The position numbers were made by a program, and so were the translations under genes. A stretch of DNA of 64,000 nt from Desulfovibrio piger (GTDB taxonomy: Bacteria; Desulfobacterota; Desulfovibrionia; Desulfovibrionales; Desulfovibrionaceae), in the NCBI RefSeq assembly GCF_951793255.1, contig NZ_OX636706.1:434001-498000 (forward strand), in the 5' to 3' direction. A model generated the notes under the pieces. That model did no database searches and had not been told where the DNA came from. It worked only from the letters and a program-made list of their open reading frames with translations. Shown piece by piece: positions 58,166 to 64,000 of the stretch (its first letter is position 1; each line of letters begins with the position of its first letter).

Positions 58166-58961
58166 CCTTGGCCTGAGCTGGGCGGGATTCAGGCATCAAT
58201 GGTTTTGCGAGATTGATCCATTTTGTCGGTCGGTACTCGCACGTCACTGGCCGGACATTCCTCTTTATGAGGATGTGAATACTCTGAAAGGCTCTGAACT
58301 GCCGCCCGTGGATGTGCTCTGCGGCGGCTTCCCCTGTCAGGACGTATCCCAGGGAGGGAAACATGCGGGAATCAAGAAGGGCACGCGCAGCGGCCTGTGG
58401 CTCGAATACGCACGACTCATCGGAGAAATACGTCCCCGGTACGTCATCATCGAAAACGTCCGGGGCTTGCTCGCCAGGGGAATTGAGATCGTCCTGCAAA
58501 ATTTGGCCGAGATCGGGTATGATGCGGAATGGGAAGTGCTTTCCGCAGCCGCCCTTGGTGCCCCTCATCGGCGCGAACGCGTGTTTGTTGTTGCCTTCCC
58601 CCACGGTAACGGCCCTGACCCAGAGCGTAGGCTTCTATCTCCGCTCCAAAGAATCGTGGGAGAAGTCGACCAACCTTTCGGCATACTTGCTTGGCTTGGA
58701 ATACGGATTGTCGGGCAAAGCCGCGAAGCCGTCCGGCACGCATATCCCGGCCCCGTCCTTTATCGAGTGGATGATGGGTGTGCCGGAGGGCTGGACTATC
58801 CCGTAAATACCCCGCCCGTTCCCCGGCGGGTTCTTCCTGAATGGCGCAGACGCCTGAAGGCTCTGGGGAACGGCATCCTGCCCCAGCAGGCGTATGCTGT
58901 GGGAGCCTGCATCATGGCGCGCGAGGGAAGGCGCGTTTTCCCCATGCCGCTTGACTCCTGA
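58122..58961 (+). CDS. DNA cytosine-5 methyltransferase
   Basis: 279 residues from the ATG at 58122 (GGAG upstream). Motif I VGSLFSGAGLCDLGL, catalytic PC in LCGGFPCQDVS (motif IV), IIENVRG (VI), APHRRERVFVVA (VIII) and LKALGNGILPQQ (X). The region between motifs VIII and X is short, so its target-recognition part is small. Probably protects phage DNA from host restriction. A second frame through residues 65-230 also contains an EWMMGVPEGW-like motif. Confidence 0.88.
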   Translation: MLKVGSLFSGAGLCDLGLSWAGFRHQWFCEIDPFCRSVLARHWPDIPLYEDVNTLKGSELPPVDVLCGGFPCQDVSQGGKHAGIKKGTRSGLWLEYARLIGEIRPRYVIIENVRGLLARGIEIVLQNLAEIGYDAEWEVLSAAALGAPHRRERVFVVAFPHGNGPDPERRLLSPLQRIVGEVDQPFGILAWLGIRIVGQSREAVRHAYPGPVLYRVDDGCAGGLDYPVNTPPVPRRVLPEWRRRLKALGNGILPQQAYAVGACIMAREGRRVFPMPLDS

Positions 58962-59015
58962 GAACCGAGAGTTCCAGCGATGAGGGCCACGAGCCCCGTT
59001 TTGAAGAAGAAATAT

Positions 59016-59768
59016 ATGGATTCTCACTTTCAAACGGACGGTATCTCGCTCTATCAGGGGGATGCCCTGCGCGTCCTCACAACCTTGCCTGAGGCAAGCG
59101 TGGACGCGGTCCTCACCGATCCGCCGTATTCCAGCGGAGGCGTCACTCTGGGGGCACGACAGGCCGACCCGGCACAAAAATATCAGTCTAGTGGAACAAA
59201 GAAACAATACCCGCCCATGCTGGGCGATTCCAAGGACCAGCATAGCTGGATCATGTGGTGTACGCTGTGGCTCGGCGAATGCTGGCGTATTGCCCGCGAA
59301 GGTGCACCGCTCATGGTGTTCACTGACTGGAGGCAACTTCCGGCCTTGAGTGATGCCGTGCAAGCCGCAGGGTGGAAATGGCTGGGCATCGTGCCTTGGG
59401 ACAAGCGGAGTGCCCGCCCGCAAATCGGCAAGTTTCGTCAGCAGTGCGAATATGTGCTGTTCGCCGTCAAGGGGCGCTTCATTGCCCATACGCGAGCCTG
59501 CTTGCCGGGCGTGTATGGCTACCCTGTGATTGCCGCCAGAAAAGTGCATCTGACCAGCAAGCCGGTGGAGCTCATCGAAGACCTGCTGGCTGTGGCGGCT
59601 CCACAGGCGACTGTCCTGGATCCATTCATGGGTGGCGGGAGCGTGGGCGAGGCATGTATCAGGACGGGCCGGAGCTATATCGGTATGGAGCTATCTCCAG
59701 AATATTACGAGATCAGCCGGGGCAGGCTGACAGCCGTACTCGCTGAGCGCGAAAACGAGACCGAATAG
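59016..59768 (+). CDS. DNA adenine-N6 or cytosine-N4 methyltransferase (beta class)
   Basis: 250 residues from the ATG at 59016 (an in-frame start at 58980 would add 12 residues). Motif IV DPPYSSGG near residue 35 precedes motif I DPFMGGGSVGEAC near residue 206, the beta-class order. The HLTSKPVEL segment is also typical. Works with the cytosine enzyme in phage DNA modification; there is no restriction partner in the window. Confidence 0.85.
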   Translation: MDSHFQTDGISLYQGDALRVLTTLPEASVDAVLTDPPYSSGGVTLGARQADPAQKYQSSGTKKQYPPMLGDSKDQHSWIMWCTLWLGECWRIAREGAPLMVFTDWRQLPALSDAVQAAGWKWLGIVPWDKRSARPQIGKFRQQCEYVLFAVKGRFIAHTRACLPGVYGYPVIAARKVHLTSKPVELIEDLLAVAAPQATVLDPFMGGGSVGEACIRTGRSYIGMELSPEYYEISRGRLTAVLAERENETE

Positions 59769-59780
59769 ACCGTAAACAGA

Positions 59781-59812
59781 AAGGGCGAGGGGTTTCCCTC
59801 GCCCTTCGCTTT
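59781..59812 (+). terminator. Terminator after the methyltransferase genes
   Basis: AAGGGCGAGGG, GTTT, CCCTCGCCCTT, then CGCTTTTTT: a strong hairpin ending the late transcript 55 bp from the right end's boxes. Confidence 0.92.
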
Positions 59813-59843
59813 TTTGTAATTTTGTTGACAAATATGTAGTAGG
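59813..59843 (+). repeat. 31-bp subterminal direct repeat, right copy
   Basis: Same sequence and orientation as 16887-16917 with two differences; begins TTTGTAATTTTGTTGAC and ends TAGTAGG. It runs straight into the TAGTAGGCTTTTGG motif also present at 25056. Confidence 0.8.
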
Positions 59844-59850
59844 CTTTTGG

Positions 59851-59897
59851 AAGAACTTATCGCGCCGCTGCCTGGTGAGTTATCGCGCCGCGCATCA
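59851..59897 (-). repeat. Right prophage end with two transposase-site boxes
   Basis: Read inward from the end: TGATGCGCGGCGC, then GATAACTCACCAGGC (box start at 59884) and GATAAGTTC (box start at 59861), 23 bp apart. Spacing is identical to the left end. Confidence 0.85.
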
Positions 59898-59903
59898 TGA
59901 AAC
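59898..59903. repeat. Target-site duplication, right copy (TGAAAC)
   Basis: Matches 16808-16813; marks where host DNA resumes. Confidence 0.85.
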
Positions 59904-60044
59904 TGCCGGGACTCCGGCCGGATCCAGCCTGCCGCGAAAGGACATCCTTCCCGCATGGCCGTATGACCGGAGACGGCTGCCATACCGCCCTGCCTCCGCC
60001 CTTCCCGCTCCCCTGCTTGCGGGAACGGGCCGGACGTCGTCTCC

Positions 60045-61595
60045 CTAACGGGACGGGGCCGGTGCGGGCAGCACGGGACCGCCGGCCGAAGCGCCTCCCG
60101 TTGCCGGGGGCTGGGCCGCAGGCATGGGCACGGACGCGGGCGCCGCAGGTGTTTGCGGGGCCGCGAGGGCCGGAGGCGTGACCGTCCCGCCGACGGCAGG
60201 CCCCTGCGCGGGCAGGGCCGCCGGAGCAGTCCCTTGCGGAGCGACCGCCGGTGCCGCTACCGGAACAGCCGGGGCAACAGGCGCGCTCCCGCCGGCCGCA
60301 GCCGGAAGTGCCGGAGCTGCCGCCGGACGGGGCCGGGCCTGCTTGGGGCCGGGCCGCAGGGGAACATCATTGACGGCAGGGGCCGCAGGCTGTTCCGCAG
60401 CCGCCTTGCCGCTGGCGATCCGGGTGCAACGGCCCGCCATGTCACGCAACGCGGCGGAACCGGCGCGGACGGTGGCCAGGGCCTTGCTGTCCTGCTGCAG
60501 GCGGCGGCCCACCCACTGGGCCACGAACAGCAGGCTGTCGTCATCCAGGGCGGCACCGGCATGACGGCGGATGTCGCCCACCAGAGCATGCTGGGCCGCC
60601 GTTCGGGCATCCATGGCCTGACGGTAGCGGCCCGTGATGTCGTCCACCCGCAGCTGCGCCGTGGCGATGGCGGCGGCATCGTTGCGCTGCCGGGCCTCGT
60701 CCAGCTCGAACACCGTGCCGGCCATGCGGCCGTAGATGTCCAACGATTCCTGCAACAGGCGCTCGCTCTCGGCCAGCCGTGCGCTCAGGTCCGGTACGGC
60801 GGCCACGCCGTCCAGGGCAGCGGCCCAGGCGTTCAGACGCCCGGCAAGGGCCATGTGCAGCTGCCGCTTTTGCAGGTCGCTCCAGTTGCGTTCCGTGCAC
60901 TGGCGGTCAAGGCTGTCCAGGAAGCGGTCGGCATAGATGGTGTACAGGCTGCGCAGCATGTCGGGATGGAAGGCATAGCGCAGCACCGCGGCGCGGCTGC
61001 CGCCGGCCAGGCCCGTCAGCTTGACGCCGTAGCGCTGGTTGAGGGACGGCAGGCTCAGATCGAGACCGCTGCCCTGGAAGCGCTCCAGCACATGTCCGGC
61101 AAGGTCATCCACGAAAGCGGGCTGCACACGGCTGTCCGCAGGATACTGGCGCTTTGGCACCTCCTGCCCTGCGGGGACGGGCGCGACGGCCCCGGGGGAT
61201 ACGAAGTCCGTCCTGACCAGGGCACTGACCGTCCCCTGCACCGTGGGACCGGCCAGCGTGCCCGGCTCCGTGGCGGGCGTGGCCACCGACGGCGGGGGCG
61301 GGGGAGGCGTCTCGCGCAGCAGGTTCATGAGGGGCGCCAGGGCCGTGCCTTCCAGCTTCGCATCCAGCCAGGTCACGGCGTCCTTGCGCCAGGCATCGCG
61401 GGTGGCATCGTCACGGGTCAGCCACACGGCGGCCCCGGCCACCAGCAAAAGGGCCAGCAGGGCCAGACAGCCCAGCTTGTGTCCGCCGCGTGACGTCCTG
61501 GGGGCGGGCAGGTCATCCAGCCGTCCGCCGGACGGGGACGCGGAGGCGGGGGTAGCGAACCGGCTTTGCACCGGTGCCTTGGTTTCCAGTTTCAT
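60045..61595 (-). CDS. Membrane-anchored protein with Pro/Ala-rich tail, 516 aa
   Basis: Starts at the ATG at 61595 (GGAGG upstream). One membrane span (about residues 40-60, LGCLALLALLLVAGAAVWL). A Pro-rich linker follows. A helical domain occupies about 150-395, with DIYGRMAGTVFELDEARQRND in its centre. The last 110 residues are Pro/Ala/Gly-rich and low complexity. Probably periplasmic. Not recognised. The prophage inserted just beyond its 3' end. Confidence 0.75.
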   Translation of the reverse strand: MKLETKAPVQSRFATPASASPSGGRLDDLPAPRTSRGGHKLGCLALLALLLVAGAAVWLTRDDATRDAWRKDAVTWLDAKLEGTALAPLMNLLRETPPPPPPSVATPATEPGTLAGPTVQGTVSALVRTDFVSPGAVAPVPAGQEVPKRQYPADSRVQPAFVDDLAGHVLERFQGSGLDLSLPSLNQRYGVKLTGLAGGSRAAVLRYAFHPDMLRSLYTIYADRFLDSLDRQCTERNWSDLQKRQLHMALAGRLNAWAAALDGVAAVPDLSARLAESERLLQESLDIYGRMAGTVFELDEARQRNDAAAIATAQLRVDDITGRYRQAMDARTAAQHALVGDIRRHAGAALDDDSLLFVAQWVGRRLQQDSKALATVRAGSAALRDMAGRCTRIASGKAAAEQPAAPAVNDVPLRPGPKQARPRPAAAPALPAAAGGSAPVAPAVPVAAPAVAPQGTAPAALPAQGPAVGGTVTPPALAAPQTPAAPASVPMPAAQPPATGGASAGGPVLPAPAPSR

Positions 61596-61923
61596 GCAGG
61601 ACCTCCGGGCGGCGGGAAGGCACGCCCATAAAAACTCGCTGCCGACGGTACGGCAGGCTGTGGGCATGCTAGCATCCCGGCACACGGCTGTGAAGGCATT
61701 TTGCGCTGCCCTCCCCGCCGCTGCCCGGCGGGCCCGATGCGCCTTGGGCCCCTGCATGGCCCGAAGTTTTTGTTCCTGGAGAATGCGCTCCAGCCGCCCC
61801 GGGGGACAGCCTGAAACAAAAATCGTGCCAACTGCCTGTTTTTCCGAAAAAACCCTCTCTTCCCCGGCGGGCATGGACGCCCCGGCAGCCGCACCGGCAG
61901 CGGGAAAAAAGCATTTCCCTCTG

Positions 61924-61952
61924 TTGACGCCCCCCTTTCGCCATGCTAATCA
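61924..61952 (+). promoter_or_regulatory. Promoter of the CstA-family gene
   Basis: TTGACG, 17-bp spacer, TAATCA; expected start near 61959, giving a leader of about 85 bases. Confidence 0.6.
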
Positions 61953-61971
61953 CGAACCCCTACTAACAATG

Positions 61972-62000
61972 GGCAGCCGGACGCCAAAGGCACGGCTGCC
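61972..62000 (+). promoter_or_regulatory. Leader hairpin of the CstA-family gene
   Basis: GGCAGCCG and CGGCTGCC form a perfect 8-bp stem around a 13-base loop in the leader, followed by GCTTTCACCTTTT. Could be an attenuator or a stability element. Confidence 0.5.
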
Positions 62001-62044
62001 GCTTTCACCTTTTAACCGGAATAGCCGCAGAGGGAGCGGATACT

Positions 62045-63478
62045 ATGCCGAATTACGTTTACTTTCTTCTTGCCGTAGCCGGCCTCATCGTGGGCTACAT
62101 CATCTACGGTTCCATCGTCGCCAAAATCTTCGGTGCGGACGAAAACCGCCCCACCCCCGCCAAGACCATGGCCGACGGCGTCGACTACGTCGAAATGCCC
62201 ATGTGGAAGGTCTGGCTCATCCAGCTGCTGAACATCGCCGGTGTGGGCCCCGTCTTCGGCCCCATCCTGGGCGCCCTGTACGGCCCCAGCGCCCTGCTGT
62301 GGATCGTTATCGGCACCATCTTCGCCGGTGCCGTGCATGACTACTTCTCCGGCATGCTCTCCGTGCGTTACAAGGGCGCCAACGTGCCCACCATCGTGGG
62401 TTACAACCTGGGCAACGTGGCCAAGCAGGTGATGCGCGTGTTCGCCGTCATCCTCCTGCTGCTCGTGGGCGTGGTCTTCGTGGCCGCTCCCGCCGGCCTG
62501 CTGGCCAAGCTGACCCCCGACTACATGGACCAGATGTTCTGGGTCGCCGTCATCTTCGCCTACTACTTCCTGGCCACCATCCTGCCCATCGACAAGATCA
62601 TCGGCCGCCTCTACCCCCTGTTCGGCGCCGTGCTGATCATCATGGCCGTGGGCATGACCGTGACCATGTTCACCAACGGTTGCGAGTTCTACAACTGGGC
62701 CTCCTTCCCCAATAACCATCCCCAGCAGCTGCCCATCTTCCCGCTGGTGTTCATCACCATCGCCTGCGGCGCCCTGTCCGGCTTCCACGCCACCCAGTCG
62801 CCCCTGATGTCCCGCTGCCTGTCCAATGAAAAGCAGGGCAAGGCCGTGTTCTACGGCGGCATGGTGGCCGAAGGCTTCATCGGCCTCGTGTGGGCCACCG
62901 TGGGCATGACCTTCTACACCAGCCCCGAAGCCCTGGCCGCTGCCGGCGGTCCCGCCAACGTGGTCAACGAGACCGCCCGCGCCCTCATGGGCCCCGTCGG
63001 CGGCGTGCTGGCCATCCTGGGCGTGGTGGCCCTGCCCGTCACCTCCGGTGACACGGCCTTCCGTGCCGCCCGCCTGACCATCGCCGAAATGTTCAACTTC
63101 AAGCAGTCCGCCATCCCGGCCCGTCTGGCCATCGCCATCCCGATCTTCGCCATCGGCGTGGTGCTGAACTTCGTGGACTTCAACGTGATCTGGCGTTACT
63201 TCGGCTTCGCCAACCAGGCCCTGGCCGCCATCATGCTCTGGGCCTCCGGCGCCTACCTGTACCGCAAGCATCGTCTGCACTGGATCTGCACCGTGCCCGC
63301 CACCTTCATGACGGCCGTGTGTATCTCCTACATCTGCTATGAGCCCAAGATGGGCTTTGGCATGGGCATCGAGATCGCCGACATCATCGGCGTGATCGTG
63401 GCCGTCGTCAGCCTGGTCGCCTTCCTAGCTCTGGGCCGCAAGCCCATCGCCGGTGCTCCCAGCATCGACGAAGTGTAG
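62045..63478 (+). CDS. cstA: CstA-family carrier (peptide/pyruvate transporter)
   Basis: 477-residue integral membrane protein with about 12-13 spans. CstA features: QLLNIAGVGPVFGPILGALYG near residue 60, HDYFSGMLSVRYKG near 98, SGFHATQSPLMSRC near 240 and PVTSGDTAFRAARL near 328. Shorter than enterobacterial CstA (about 700). The family takes up peptides or pyruvate under carbon limitation. The exact substrate here is unknown; pyruvate is plausible for this organism. Confidence 0.9.
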   Translation: MPNYVYFLLAVAGLIVGYIIYGSIVAKIFGADENRPTPAKTMADGVDYVEMPMWKVWLIQLLNIAGVGPVFGPILGALYGPSALLWIVIGTIFAGAVHDYFSGMLSVRYKGANVPTIVGYNLGNVAKQVMRVFAVILLLLVGVVFVAAPAGLLAKLTPDYMDQMFWVAVIFAYYFLATILPIDKIIGRLYPLFGAVLIIMAVGMTVTMFTNGCEFYNWASFPNNHPQQLPIFPLVFITIACGALSGFHATQSPLMSRCLSNEKQGKAVFYGGMVAEGFIGLVWATVGMTFYTSPEALAAAGGPANVVNETARALMGPVGGVLAILGVVALPVTSGDTAFRAARLTIAEMFNFKQSAIPARLAIAIPIFAIGVVLNFVDFNVIWRYFGFANQALAAIMLWASGAYLYRKHRLHWICTVPATFMTAVCISYICYEPKMGFGMGIEIADIIGVIVAVVSLVAFLALGRKPIAGAPSIDEV

Positions 63479-63503
63479 CGCTCACCGCTCCATAGCCACG
63501 CAC

Positions 63504-63532
63504 AAGGGCAGGGATCTTCCCTGCCCTTTTTT
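63504..63532 (+). terminator. Terminator of the CstA-family gene
   Basis: AAGGGCAGGGA, TCT, TCCCTGCCCTT, followed by TTTT: a perfect 11-bp stem 25 bp after the stop. Confidence 0.9.
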
Positions 63533-63663
63533 CGTGCCGACGGTACGGCGCGCCCGGCCTGACGCCCGGCATTGCGCCGTGCCCTGAGGCAGCGTATAAC
63601 CCTGCTGTCCGGCCGCTTGTGTCCTACGGCCGTCAGACCGCCATCACAGAACAGGAGATATCC

Positions 63664-64000
63664 ATGCGCACCCCCAACATCCTGACCATTGCCGGTTCCG
63701 ATTCCGGCGGCGGTGCCGGCATCCAGGCCGACCTCAAGACCATCATGGCCCTAGGCGGCTACGGCATGAGCGTCATCACGGCCCTGACCGCCCAGAACGG
63801 CCTGGGCGTCACCGGCATCCACGCGCCCGAGCCCGAATTCGTCGTGCTGCAGCTGCGCGCCGTGCTGGACGGTTTTCCCGTGCACGCCGCCAAGACCGGC
63901 ATGCTGTTCTCGGCCGGCATCATCAACGCCCTGGCCGACGCCCTGCGCGACCGCAGCTTCCCGCTGGTGGTGGACCCTGTTTCCGTGAGCCAGAGCGGCA
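63664..64000 (+). CDS. thiD: Hydroxymethylpyrimidine (phosphate) kinase, 5' part
   Basis: The first 112 codons are present. ThiD phosphorylates HMP and HMP-phosphate in thiamine synthesis. Signature [19 protein letters not shown] at residues 7-25, then [15 protein letters not shown] and AAKTGML, all typical. AGGAG lies eight bases before the ATG. I see no thi-box riboswitch in the 130 bp between the preceding terminator and this gene. Confidence 0.93.
   Translation, partial: MRTPNILTIAGSDSGGGAGIQADLKTIMALGGYGMSVITALTAQNGLGVTGIHAPEPEFVVLQLRAVLDGFPVHAAKTGMLFSAGIINALADALRDRSFPLVVDPVSVSQSG

Larger units (their letters stand above)
16814..59897. mobile_element. Complete Mu-like transposable prophage, 43,084 bp
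   Basis: Bounded by inverted ends starting TGA and a 6-bp target duplication. It contains a DDE transposase (A), target-choice ATPase (B), Gam, gp16-like, Mor-type activator, Mu-type lysis, head and tail genes, and Com. Early genes run leftward and late genes rightward from a repressor switch near 25.1 kb, an arrangement I associate with BcepMu/B3-type phages rather than Mu itself. All modules expected for a functional phage are present and no gene is obviously broken. Confidence 0.95.
61596..62044. other. Divergent intergenic region upstream of the CstA-family gene
   Basis: 449 bp. Contains a sigma-70-type promoter for the rightward gene (61924-61952), a leader hairpin (61972-62000) and, leftward, a near-sigma-54 sequence TTGGCACGATTTTTGTTT at 61814-61831. 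No gene seen. Confidence 0.65.

Noticed and set aside
63479..63663. Thiamine (TPP) riboswitch before thiD
   Set aside because: No thi-box-like CTGAGA plus ACCTGA pair in the leader; only the upstream terminator is visible.
1..64000. CRISPR arrays, rRNA or tRNA genes
   Set aside because: No regularly spaced repeats, no rRNA-like stretch and no tRNA cloverleaf noticed by eye; a tRNAscan or CRISPR search would settle this.

Overview
The window looks like a high-GC sulfate-reducing deltaproteobacterium of the Desulfovibrio type. This is inferred from gene content and style: a sigma-54-linked TauE exporter operon, a CstA-type carrier, a PEP-synthase-like protein and strong codon bias. It is not a database match. 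A complete Mu-like (transposable) prophage of 43,084 bp occupies 16814-59897. Its ends are visible in the sequence: inverted ends beginning TGA, paired GATAA boxes 23 bp apart at the same distance from each end, and a 6-bp host duplication TGAAAC on both sides.

Host left flank (1-16813): a sigma-54 response regulator and histidine kinase pair, glucose-6-phosphate isomerase, two cysteine-rich proteins (one YchJ-like), two membrane proteins, and a small-membrane-protein/TauE/lipoprotein operon. That operon has a consensus sigma-54 promoter at 8897-8914. A membrane-bound sigma-54 activator is encoded divergently from it. Next come a PEP-synthase-like protein with a non-standard C-terminus, an MFS transporter and an exported protein.

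Prophage early half (leftward, 25026 to 17025): a Ner-like regulator, small proteins, transposase A, ATPase B, Gam, a gp16-like protein and HU. They are driven by a promoter with a palindromic operator at about 25.1 kb. Rightward from that switch lie the repressor and an AT-rich two-gene cassette of unknown function, probably expressed in the lysogen. The Mor-type activator follows.

Prophage late half (rightward): lysis genes, terminase, portal, head, tail and baseplate genes. Three copies of one 25-bp site, each followed by a -10-like element at the same distance, mark three late promoters (27847, 36112, 49605), at positions equivalent to Mu Plys and PI plus a third. A lysogeny/antirepressor island (47855-49601) with a TPR protein, a C4-like antisense RNA and a Rha-type antirepressor is inserted in the tail cluster.

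The most striking system is at 53819-57781. The tail-fibre gene ends in a variable tip that starts at a 16-bp repeat. Three more copies of the repeat, two of them inverted, each precede an alternative in-frame tip. A tyrosine recombinase, which a transposing phage does not need for integration, lies 1.6 kb downstream. This looks like a phage tail-fibre shufflon. The right end carries a macro-domain protein, a Com-like zinc-finger protein and two DNA methyltransferases.

Host right flank (59904-64000): a membrane-anchored protein, a CstA-family carrier and the start of thiD.
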